From SIG78 sp036677805 (lineage in GTDB: Bacteria > Verrucomicrobiota > Lentisphaeria > Victivallales > Victivallaceae), in NCBI GenBank assembly GCA_036677805.1, contig JAVBVS010000029.1:124001-188000 (forward strand): a stretch of DNA of 64,000 nt, written 5' to 3'. The number at the start of each line of letters is the position of its first letter. The stretch's first letter is position 1. Below the pieces are notes generated by a model. The model ran no database searches, was not told where the DNA came from, and saw only the letters and a program-made list of their open reading frames with translations. A program made the translations under genes and the position numbers. Shown here one piece after another: positions 52,733 to 60,540 of this stretch.

Positions 52733-53821
52733 ATGAGTACCGAAAAACCGTCGACCCTGAAAGACATCGCCGCCGCGCTGGGCGTATCGCGCACACTGGT
52801 GTCGGTCTGTCTGTCAGGGCAATACAAGCAGGGCAACTACCGGGTCAGCGAAGAGACCGCCGAACGCATCCGGCGCTATGCCGCCAGCATCGGCTTCGTC
52901 CCCAACAGCAGCGCCCGGCGATTGCGTCAGCAGAGCGATCCGCCGGTAGGATTGCTGCTGGGGCAGGATCACAGCGAAAGCAAGAGTATGCCCGCGATCA
53001 ATTATGCGCTGGACCTGCTCGCCGACGCCGGGCGCGAGACCATGGTGGCAGGCTTCCGCGGGGTCACCAAAGCGGTGGCGCAGATGAAAGGCGCCGGCGT
53101 CCGGGATCTGATCATTTTCGGCTCCATGTACGAAGGCGGACACGAGGAAAGCACCATGGAGCAGAACCGGCGACTCAAGGTTCTGCTTGACGGCATGCGC
53201 TGTTTCTGCGTCGATTACAACTTCGGCATGCCGGAAGAGCGTTTCGAACTGGATATCTTCCGTTTCGGCATCAACCGGACCCGATTTCTGGAAGCGCTGC
53301 TCACCGCTTACCGCCAAGCGGGCATCGACGGTTTCATGAGCGTCGAATGGCATCCGACGGACCTGCTGCTGCAAAAAGGCTATTTCACCGCCGCGGAGCA
53401 GATTTTCCGCTATATCGGACGCCTGCACGGCGGCGCCGCCAGCGCCATCCAGCTCGGCAAGAATATGGCCGAGGAATTCATCCGGATTCGTGACCGATAT
53501 CACATCAAGCTGATTTTCGCCGGCGACGATTTCGCTGGCGGGCTGATGCGCAAGCTGCTGCCGCTGGGCTGGAAGGTGCCCGAGGACGTGAACATCATCG
53601 GATTCGACAATCTGGAGATATCCGAATGCTACCCGGTGCCGCTGACCAGCTTCGGAATTCCATTGAAACACCATATGGACCTGGCCATCAACCATATTCT
53701 GGGCAAAAACGAAGCGCCCCGGTTCCTGATCTCGCCGCCGACGGTATCCTGGCGGGAGTCGACCGACCTGCCGGAATCCGAACGCGCGTGGCTGGAGAAA
53801 ACGATCGGTATACAGGGGTGA
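52733..53821 (+). CDS. LacI-family transcriptional regulator
   Basis: This is a 362-residue repressor. The N-terminal LacI HTH with hinge (STLKDIAAALGVSRTLVSVCLSG, YRVSEETAERIRRYAASIGFVPN) is followed by a type I periplasmic-binding-like effector domain (VGLLLGQDHSES, IFAGDDFAGGLMRKL, VPEDVNIIGFDNLEISECYPVPLTSFGIP). I chose the ATG at 52733 because it starts directly at the HTH; the longer upstream frame crosses the promoter. Its own promoter carries a 12-bp palindrome that is repeated before the pseudopilin 4 operon downstream, so it probably controls itself and those genes. Confidence 0.93.
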   Translation: MSTEKPSTLKDIAAALGVSRTLVSVCLSGQYKQGNYRVSEETAERIRRYAASIGFVPNSSARRLRQQSDPPVGLLLGQDHSESKSMPAINYALDLLADAGRETMVAGFRGVTKAVAQMKGAGVRDLIIFGSMYEGGHEESTMEQNRRLKVLLDGMRCFCVDYNFGMPEERFELDIFRFGINRTRFLEALLTAYRQAGIDGFMSVEWHPTDLLLQKGYFTAAEQIFRYIGRLHGGAASAIQLGKNMAEEFIRIRDRYHIKLIFAGDDFAGGLMRKLLPLGWKVPEDVNIIGFDNLEISECYPVPLTSFGIPLKHHMDLAINHILGKNEAPRFLISPPTVSWRESTDLPESERAWLEKTIGIQG

Positions 53822-53834
53822 GCTTAAGTTATTA

Positions 53835-53850
53835 CGTGAATCGATTCAGC
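53835..53850. promoter_or_regulatory. Second LacI operator, before pseudopilin 4
   Basis: CGTGAATCGATTCAGC is the exact reverse complement of the 16 bp at 52694-52709. It lies 14 bp after the lacI-type stop and about 56 bp before pseudopilin 4. No good promoter was found between it and that gene, so it may act as a roadblock on read-through or on an unseen promoter. Confidence 0.75.
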
Positions 53851-53906
53851 GAACAATCGCAAAATTTATGCTCCATGATTACAACATCAAAAGAAGGAAA
53901 GAAACA

Positions 53907-54554
53907 ATGACGGCATCAATCCGGCGCAACAATTTCACACTGATAGAGCTCCTGGTGGTAATAGCCATTATCGCCATTCTGGCGGCCATGCTGTTGCCCG
54001 CTCTTTCGGCGGCGAGGGAACGGGCCAAGGCCTCCAACTGCCTGGCCGCCCAGAAGCAATGGGGGATCATGTTCAATCTGTATTCCGGCGACAATCAGGA
54101 ATACTATCCGGCGGCCTCGACTTCGGCGCCTTCCGGCACGGCCTCGACCGCAGTCTGGAATTATCGGCTCTACACCACCTATTACATGACCGAAACCGCC
54201 GCCAAAGGCAAACTGATCTGCCCCAGCAACACCGTCAATCAGAACACCTTCGGCTATGGCTACGCGATGAATTCCTATCTGGCCTACAAGGCGCTGGCCG
54301 GAGTCGGCAACCCGGACAAATGCGCCAATCTGCTGGAATTTTACGGCAACCTGGCCGCCGGAGCCAGCACGGTCGCCAGTACGGCGCCGGCCAAACGGTC
54401 GTGGGGCGACGTGGTGGTGGGCACCACACCCCAAACCACGATTTTCGCCCACAACGTGATGATGAACCTGCTCTATATCGACGGCCATGTCGAAACTCAG
54501 GGCGTCGATTACGTCAAACAGGGCGCCAACAACGGCACACTGTTGACGCCGTAG
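53907..54554 (+). CDS. Pseudopilin-like protein 4
   Basis: This is a 215-residue protein. Leader MTASIRRNN (Asn at -1), then FTLIELLVVIAIIAILAAM and LLPALSAARERAK. Conserved Cys in ASNCLAAQKQ, CP motif in KLICPSNTVN and C-terminal LLYIDGHVETQG are present. GAAGGAAAG lies before the ATG at 53907. It is followed at 44 bp by a large secreted glycosidase-like gene. A LacI-type operator lies in the 85 bp upstream. Confidence 0.87.
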   Translation: MTASIRRNNFTLIELLVVIAIIAILAAMLLPALSAARERAKASNCLAAQKQWGIMFNLYSGDNQEYYPAASTSAPSGTASTAVWNYRLYTTYYMTETAAKGKLICPSNTVNQNTFGYGYAMNSYLAYKALAGVGNPDKCANLLEFYGNLAAGASTVASTAPAKRSWGDVVVGTTPQTTIFAHNVMMNLLYIDGHVETQGVDYVKQGANNGTLLTP

Positions 54555-54598
54555 CCGCAGGCGGATTTTTAAATTTGAACATTCAAGCAGGAAATATC

Positions 54599-57421
54599 AT
54601 GTTGCGCAATCTGGTTTTATCATTTCTGTTCCTGACGGCGGCGCTCGGCCTCTGCGGGGCCGACCGCTTCGAGCTCGTATCCATGACCGTGCCGGAGGAG
54701 GCCGCGCCCGGCGAGAAAGTGACGGCCAACGTCACCCTCAAGGTCGTTTCGGTCGACGAACCCGCCTATCTGCGGCCGGGAGCCGAATACAGCTTCCCGG
54801 CGTCGAAAACCGCGCTCCGGCTGCCCGCCGCCGCCATGCAGCCGTGGAAGCTGGAAAAGCCGGCTGCCGGCGACACCGTGAAATGCGCGGCCAGTTTCGT
54901 CATCCCCGAAACTGTACAGCCGGGTGAAACCGGAACCGTCAGTTTTCATCTCTGGCGGCCGGATACCAAAAAATACGCCGCCATCGGCAACAGCAACGAC
55001 TGCAAGGTCGCACTCAGGATCAAAGCGCCCGCCGCATTGACCCTGCCCGCGGCTCAGACTCCGGCCCGGCCGGTCCTGGTCGTGCCGAAGATGGCCGCTC
55101 CGCAACTCGACGGCGACGTCGCCGCGGCGGAATGGCAATCGGCGCTCACCATTCCCGCGCTGGTCAACAATGCCGACGGCAAGCCGGCGGCGCAGGGTAC
55201 GCAGATCAAAATCGGCTATGACGGCGAGACCCTGTTCGTCGCCATGATTGCCACGGAAGCCAATCCCGATGCCATTCTCCGCGACGCCTTCCCCCATCAC
55301 GACGGCCAGGTCTGGAACAATGACGGCATGGATTTGATTTTTCGCCCCGACCTCGACAGTACCGATTATACGCAATTCATCGCCGACACCCTGAACCAGC
55401 GGTTCGATGCGCTTTCCGGCGATTTCGCCGGCTTCAATCCGCCATGGCGGAGCGCCGCCCGGGTCGACCGTAACGGCTGGAGCATCGAAGCGGCCATTCC
55501 GTTAAGCGCCGTCACCGCGCAGAAAGTTCAATCCGGCACCATCTGGCAGGCCGATTTTTTCCGCCAGGCCGAGCGCGGTCGAACGATCGCCGCATGGGTG
55601 GCGACCCGCGGCGGCAATGTGGCCATCAACAGCTACGGCTATCTGGTGTTCGAATCGCTGCGCGAGGGGTTGCTCCGGCAGGCTCAATTCATGGACAAGG
55701 CCGGGGAACTGCAATCACCTGAACTGACCAAACTTTCCGCCCGGATGGCGGAACTGCGCCGCTCGATCGCCGCCATGACCGAACCGGAATTAGCGAACCG
55801 ATTTTCCGCCATTCTGGTCGAACTCCGCGACGCCCGGCAAGCGTTGGATAAAATGCTTTTCGCGGCCCGTTTCGCCACATCGGCTTCACCGTTGGTAATC
55901 CAGACCGCCGATCCTTATGACGGCCGGGCTCCGGGCAAGGGCGACAATGCCCTGCTTGACCGGCTCAAAGCCGATTTCTGCGCCGGCGAAACCCGCGACT
56001 TCGCATTCAACCTCAGCAACATTTCCGATCGGCCGATGACCGTGCGCTGCTCGCTGCGCTACGGCAAAACGCCCGGTATTACAGTCAAAAGTCCCGATCA
56101 TCTGCGTCTCGGCTTGCCGGGCTTCAAAATCGAATGGTTCACGCCGACGCTGGCGGCGGCTTTCGACGGCACGCCGGCCAGCGATGTGCTGACTCCCAAT
56201 CCCGGCGGCAGCTACCGGATTGCGCCGGGCGAAACGATCCAGGCCTTTCTCAGCGTCACGGCGCCGGACGCGGCCGCCTCATGCAACGGGTTCCTGGTGA
56301 TTCAGGCGACCGACAAGAGTCCGTTCCAGCCGCTGGCGCTGCCGGTCGAATTCAGCGTCGGCAACACGCCGCCGGACGCGGCCTGCCGTCCGCTCGCCTT
56401 CGGCTGGGATTATCTGCCCGGCGACATTGCCGGAGAACGCCCGGAATTCGCCGAAAAACACTTCCGGCGGCTTCAGGAATACAATTTCAACATGGCGATG
56501 ATTTCCGGATTGCGGCTCCTGCCGCGTCCCCGCGCGGACCAGTCCGGCAATCTTGTCGGCGAGCTGGATTTCGGCAAGTTGCGCAACCATATCGCGCTTC
56601 TGGGCAACAAATTCGATTATTACTACCTCAATGTCGACATCTGGGAGAAACAGCAGCAGCGGCGCGATCTTTTCGGACTGGATTTCAACGATCCGGCCTA
56701 TGAAAAGGCGTTCAAAAACTGGTTCGGCCAAATCGCCGCGGAACTCGCGCGCCTCGGCATTCCCAATGCCAAACTGGTCGTCTGTCCCTACGACGAATCA
56801 CTGGACCGGCGGGCCGAAACCATCGCCCGCTGGATCAAGGAAACCGCGCCCGACACCCGAATCCTGATCAACTGTTCCAGTACCGATCTCGAACAGGTGA
56901 AATCCATCGACCGTTACGTTTCGGTCTGGATGCCCCATCTGCGGACCTTGAATCAGGAGGCGTATCAGGATTTCTATCGCTATCTGAACTCCACCGGGAA
57001 GCCGGTTCTGGTCTACTATTACTCCACCGGCAACAACGAAAAAACCAAATCGCCCTATGGCGATTATCTGCTCCATTTCTGGCGCTGCTATGAGCGCGGT
57101 CTGGGTGGCGTAGGCTTCTGGGCGGCAGGACAATATTACGGCGACCCGTGGTACCGCGAAGGCTACCCTGCGGTTTACGACTCGACCCTGCTTTATCCGA
57201 CCGAAACCGAAGTGCTGCCTTCGCGCCGGCTGGCAGCCTGGCGACGCGGCTTCGCGGACCTCGCGCTGCTGCGGCAGACCGGTGCGGTTCTGGCGGCGCG
57301 GGACGACCGCGAAGGGCTCGCCCAATTGAAGCAAAATGCCGGTCTGGTCGCGGATTATCCCAACGATCACACCCGGGCCGAAGCAATGCGGCAATATTGC
57401 CGAAGCATACTCAATCCCTAG
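54599..57421 (+). CDS. Secreted CBM9-like plus GH123-like protein (940 aa)
   Basis: A signal peptide (about 1-20) is followed by a beta-rich domain. A carbohydrate-binding family 9-like/DOMON domain (about 165-370; PQLDGDVAAAEWQSAL, IKIGYDGETLFVAMIA, NNDGMDLIFRP) comes next, then a helical linker, sandwiches and a C-terminal barrel (about 600-930). The barrel resembles DUF4091/GH123: FNMAMISGLRLL, KLVVCPYDESLDRRAETI (adjacent Asp-Glu as a candidate catalytic pair), FYRYLNSTGKPVLVYYYSTG and RGLGGVGFWAAGQYYGDPW. GH123 enzymes use neighbouring-group catalysis with such a pair. GCAGGAAATATC precedes the ATG. Substrate unknown. Confidence 0.72.
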   Translation: MLRNLVLSFLFLTAALGLCGADRFELVSMTVPEEAAPGEKVTANVTLKVVSVDEPAYLRPGAEYSFPASKTALRLPAAAMQPWKLEKPAAGDTVKCAASFVIPETVQPGETGTVSFHLWRPDTKKYAAIGNSNDCKVALRIKAPAALTLPAAQTPARPVLVVPKMAAPQLDGDVAAAEWQSALTIPALVNNADGKPAAQGTQIKIGYDGETLFVAMIATEANPDAILRDAFPHHDGQVWNNDGMDLIFRPDLDSTDYTQFIADTLNQRFDALSGDFAGFNPPWRSAARVDRNGWSIEAAIPLSAVTAQKVQSGTIWQADFFRQAERGRTIAAWVATRGGNVAINSYGYLVFESLREGLLRQAQFMDKAGELQSPELTKLSARMAELRRSIAAMTEPELANRFSAILVELRDARQALDKMLFAARFATSASPLVIQTADPYDGRAPGKGDNALLDRLKADFCAGETRDFAFNLSNISDRPMTVRCSLRYGKTPGITVKSPDHLRLGLPGFKIEWFTPTLAAAFDGTPASDVLTPNPGGSYRIAPGETIQAFLSVTAPDAAASCNGFLVIQATDKSPFQPLALPVEFSVGNTPPDAACRPLAFGWDYLPGDIAGERPEFAEKHFRRLQEYNFNMAMISGLRLLPRPRADQSGNLVGELDFGKLRNHIALLGNKFDYYYLNVDIWEKQQQRRDLFGLDFNDPAYEKAFKNWFGQIAAELARLGIPNAKLVVCPYDESLDRRAETIARWIKETAPDTRILINCSSTDLEQVKSIDRYVSVWMPHLRTLNQEAYQDFYRYLNSTGKPVLVYYYSTGNNEKTKSPYGDYLLHFWRCYERGLGGVGFWAAGQYYGDPWYREGYPAVYDSTLLYPTETEVLPSRRLAAWRRGFADLALLRQTGAVLAARDDREGLAQLKQNAGLVADYPNDHTRAEAMRQYCRSILNP

Positions 57422-57438
57422 CCGGGCAGGAAAATAAT

Positions 57439-59163
57439 ATGAAGCGAACCATTCTCTCCAGTCTCCTCGGCCTGTTCTGCTGTACGCTTGCTCCGGCGGC
57501 GGCCGAACTGGAAATCGTCACCTGGCCCTATCATGCCGACGGACGGCTTTCGGTACTCGAAGACGGCGTCCAGCCTTTTTATGTCATGGCTTACGACCGC
57601 AAGGCCGAATTGACCGGCGCTACCCGGATCGAGATCGATCTGCCCGACCGTTACCAGCTCTGGGACGGCCGGGAGGCGCCGCCGGAAGCGGCGACCGCGG
57701 CGTTCCATGGCGTGATACCGCTGCGCCGTCACCGTCCGAGCCGTCCCGGCAGTTACCGGAGCAGCGAAAGCGCGGGCAATCTGCTGCTGGTGCTCCGCCC
57801 GCTGCCCGGCGCGGCACCGCGGGCGACGGCGCGCATACGCTGGTTTCAGGATCAGCGATTGCTGGCGGAACGTGAAATCCGGATCGAACTGCTGCGCCTG
57901 CCGCACAAAATTGTCTATTCTGCCGACGCCCGGCCCATGGTCGGCTTGTGGGTCAACAATCCGCGCTTCCATCCCGAAACGCTGAAGCTGCTTTATCGGA
58001 GTTTCGCCGCGGCCGGAGTCAATTACCTGATCCTCGACCGCGATCTGGCCGAACGCAGCACCGTTATGCTCCAGCCTCTGGGAATCAAAATTTTTCTGAA
58101 TCAGTGGTGGCCCTACCACGGCTACCTGCCGGGCGCGCCGCCTCCGGAAGCGCAATCCACCCTCAAGGACGGCTCTGCCGATGCCGCCCGCTGGAGTCCG
58201 ACCTATATGGCCGAAAACGGTGACGCATTCCGCCAGGAGCTTGACCGGATCGCCGCGGCGCTCCGCGGCCATGACGGAATCTACGGCTTGATGCTCGACT
58301 ACGAACCGACCGCCAAAGGCATGGACGCCGACTACGGCGAAGCCAGCCGCCGCGCATTCGAACGGTCGCTCGGCAAGACCGTGGCCAACTGGCCCGGCGA
58401 TGCGCTTCCGGGCGGAACGCTTTTCATAGACTGGGTTGCTTTCCGCTGCCGCCAGAGCACGGCCTATGTCGAGCATTTCCGAACCCGGCTGCGACAGGAC
58501 CTGCCCGGATTCAGGCTCGCGGTATCGACCAGCGGCGCCAGCGGCAGACCCGACGACATCAACCGCAATCTGGCGGCCACGGACATCGCCGAAATCAGCG
58601 TCGCCTGCGACTCAATCCATCCCCAGCTTTACAGTTGGACCACCCGGCTCGACGCTCGGGAATTGCCGCGTTTTACGGATAAGCTGGAGCTGGGACTGAC
58701 CACTCTGGCGCGCGCTTCCGGTCCGGTGTATGTCTGTCTGGGCAGCAGCTCCGGCACCTCTCCCGAGGCCGATCCGGAAGTGCTGAAAATTCAGCTGTAC
58801 AACTGGTGGCTTTCCGGCCGCAATTTCGCCGGAGTCGAAATCTGGCAGTATTTCTACGGCGTCGACGCCCGTTATCTGGTGATGCTCAATGAAGCCGCGG
58901 CGCTGATGCTGGAAGCCGGAGCCATGCCGAAACAGGCATTCGCTCCGGCCGATCTCCTGGCCGATCGGCCCGATCCGGCGCTACGCCCGGCCGCCCGCCT
59001 CGCCGCCGACGAACGCACCGCTTGGCTTGGCGTCACCAATCTCGGCGGCGAAGCCCGGCCGTTTTCGGCCCGGCCCCGGCCCGGCTGGAAGCTGGCCTCT
59101 CCGGCGCCGGAAAGTGCTGTTGCGCCCCGGAGCTTCCGGTTGCTCCGTTACGAGAAGGAATAG
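57439..59163 (+). CDS. Secreted TIM-barrel glycosidase-like protein (574 aa)
   Basis: This is a 574-residue protein with a signal peptide (MKRTILSSLLGLFCCTLAPAAA). An N-terminal beta-sandwich (about 25-150) precedes an eight-stranded barrel (about 165-500): MVGLWVNNPRFHPETLKLLY, IYGLMLDYEPTAKGMDADYGE (Asp-Tyr-Glu candidate site), FIDWVAFRCRQSTAYVEHFR, HPQLYSWTT and WQYFYGVDARY. A small C-terminal sandwich follows. The ATG at 57439, 17 bp after the previous stop, has GCAGGAAAAT upstream. It forms an operon with pseudopilin 4 and the 940-residue protein. I cannot assign a GH family. Confidence 0.68.
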   Translation: MKRTILSSLLGLFCCTLAPAAAELEIVTWPYHADGRLSVLEDGVQPFYVMAYDRKAELTGATRIEIDLPDRYQLWDGREAPPEAATAAFHGVIPLRRHRPSRPGSYRSSESAGNLLLVLRPLPGAAPRATARIRWFQDQRLLAEREIRIELLRLPHKIVYSADARPMVGLWVNNPRFHPETLKLLYRSFAAAGVNYLILDRDLAERSTVMLQPLGIKIFLNQWWPYHGYLPGAPPPEAQSTLKDGSADAARWSPTYMAENGDAFRQELDRIAAALRGHDGIYGLMLDYEPTAKGMDADYGEASRRAFERSLGKTVANWPGDALPGGTLFIDWVAFRCRQSTAYVEHFRTRLRQDLPGFRLAVSTSGASGRPDDINRNLAATDIAEISVACDSIHPQLYSWTTRLDARELPRFTDKLELGLTTLARASGPVYVCLGSSSGTSPEADPEVLKIQLYNWWLSGRNFAGVEIWQYFYGVDARYLVMLNEAAALMLEAGAMPKQAFAPADLLADRPDPALRPAARLAADERTAWLGVTNLGGEARPFSARPRPGWKLASPAPESAVAPRSFRLLRYEKE

Positions 59164-59228
59164 CGCCGGGCATCGGCCCGCGCCGGCAAATCACAATCGG
59201 CGCAGGCCGGCGCCGCGGCCGCGGCAAG

Positions 59229-60311
59229 CTACCGCAAACCGGCGGGCGGCATCACGCTGCCGCGATCGCAGAAACGCAACGGAATCGTCAGCGCCTCCGG
59301 CGCCCGGCGTTCCAGATTCCACTCCTGCAGCAGCCGGACGGCCTCCCGGCCCAGCGCCTCCACCGGCTGCATCACCAGACTCGGCGTGATGTCGTGGCCG
59401 TCGCACCAGACCGGCAGGTCGTACACCACCACCGACAAATCCTCCGGAATGCATAGGCCCAACTCTTCACAGACCCGCGCCAGCTTGCCCAGACGGATCG
59501 ACCGGAATACCAGAAACGCCTCGGGACGGTCGGCGCGAGTCAGCAGCCGCCGCAATTCAAACAATGTCTGCTCCCGGATTTCCGGCCGCCGGTCATAGTA
59601 GCAGTCCCCGATCATGAACTCTTCGTTGAATGCGACCTTTTCTTCGGCCAGCGCGCCGCGCAGTCCGGCGGCCATTTCCGGATCGACCCATTGATCGCCT
59701 TTGCCGATCAGCCCGATCCTGCGGTGGCCGGCCCGCACCAGGCTCCGGCCCCCCAGCCTTCCGATCTCCCGGAAATCGACCCGGGTGCAGCTCAAGGCGT
59801 CGCGCCCCTCATAATTGGCCGTCACCACCGGAATGCCGCGTTCGGTCAATACCGACAGCCATTCGCAAACCGGGGATTCGATCATGATGACGCCGCTGTA
59901 ATATTCCGGATCGTAACCGGCGAGCAGATCGTTGAGAATCCGTTCATAGTCGGTGAAAACCGGGATGATCTCGCCGCCACGGTTGTAGATTTCCGAACTG
60001 ATATTGGAAAACAGGCCCATGCCTTCCGCTCCCTGACGGAATTCCACCAGCGAGCTCTGGACCACGTAAACCTTCTTCAGCCGCCCCGGACTGCCGGCGC
60101 TCAGCCGTACGCCGCGCAATGCATCCGTCGCCAGCAGACCGTCGAGTTCCAATTGTTGCAGCGCGGTTCGAACCGCGCTGCGGCCGACGCCGTATTGCCG
60201 GGCCAGGACCCGCTCCGGCGGCAGCGGCATACCGCCGGAGCGGTCGTTGGACAACTTGCTCTTCAAGTCCAGATAAATCTCCCAGGTCCGGTTTCGCATG
60301 TCATGCCCCAT
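59229..60311 (-). CDS. GntR/LacI-hybrid transcriptional regulator 2
   Basis: This is a 360-residue protein with an N-terminal GntR winged helix (about 1-75; RNRTWEIYLDLKSKLSNDR, ARQYGVGRSAVRTALQQLELDGLL) and a LacI-type effector domain (VIMIESPVCEWLSVL, RIGLIGKGDQWVDPEM, EDLSVVVYDLPVW). Start Met1 at 60311 or Met5 at 60299; neither has a strong ribosome-binding site. Its promoter and the divergent glycosidase promoter carry matching 18-bp elements in inverted orientation, so it probably represses both. It is convergent with the 574-residue protein gene. Confidence 0.9.
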   Translation of the reverse strand: MGHDMRNRTWEIYLDLKSKLSNDRSGGMPLPPERVLARQYGVGRSAVRTALQQLELDGLLATDALRGVRLSAGSPGRLKKVYVVQSSLVEFRQGAEGMGLFSNISSEIYNRGGEIIPVFTDYERILNDLLAGYDPEYYSGVIMIESPVCEWLSVLTERGIPVVTANYEGRDALSCTRVDFREIGRLGGRSLVRAGHRRIGLIGKGDQWVDPEMAAGLRGALAEEKVAFNEEFMIGDCYYDRRPEIREQTLFELRRLLTRADRPEAFLVFRSIRLGKLARVCEELGLCIPEDLSVVVYDLPVWCDGHDITPSLVMQPVEALGREAVRLLQEWNLERRAPEALTIPLRFCDRGSVMPPAGLR

Positions 60312-60331
60312 CTTTTATTTCACACCATATC

Positions 60332-60349
60332 ATACCATATGGTTCGATA
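60332..60349. promoter_or_regulatory. GntR/LacI regulator 2 operator, own promoter
   Basis: ATACCATATGGTTCGATA lies downstream of the regulator's -10 box, about where transcription starts. It matches the 18 bp at 60474-60491 (opposite strand) except for one base, ATACC[A/T]TATGGTTCGATA. Confidence 0.75.
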
Positions 60350-60366
60350 TCGGTCTGCTTATGGTA

Positions 60367-60394
60367 AATATAATCATTTTTACTTGATTTTCAA
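60367..60394 (-). promoter_or_regulatory. Sigma70 promoter of GntR/LacI regulator 2
   Basis: On the minus strand TTGAAA, a 16-bp spacer and TATATT lie about 55 bp before the regulator start, directly upstream of the 18-bp element. Confidence 0.7.
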
Positions 60395-60426
60395 ATAAAA
60401 ATCGATGAAAATTCAGATAAAACCCC

Positions 60427-60455
60427 TTGAACGACTTTCAATACTATAGTATAAT
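60427..60455 (+). promoter_or_regulatory. Sigma70 promoter of the 1016-residue glycosidase gene
   Basis: TTGAAC, a 17-bp spacer and a perfect TATAAT precede the operator at 60474-60491, which would lie about 12 bp downstream of the transcription start. Confidence 0.75.
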
Positions 60456-60473
60456 GTCACGTGAACAAGCCAG

Positions 60474-60491
60474 TATCGAACCATAAGGTAT
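60474..60491. promoter_or_regulatory. GntR/LacI regulator 2 operator, glycosidase promoter
   Basis: TATCGAACCATAAGGTAT is the inverted copy, with one mismatch, of the element at 60332-60349. The position just after the start site fits repression by blocking. Confidence 0.75.
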
Positions 60492-60540
60492 GTTTAATGC
60501 AGCGGTGTCTTCCCGGCACCGGAAAGGAGCGCATGCAATC

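Noticed and set aside
54059..54598. Upstream extension of the 940-residue protein
   Set aside because: It overlaps pseudopilin 4 in another frame; the ATG at 54599 with a ribosome-binding site and signal peptide is the real start.
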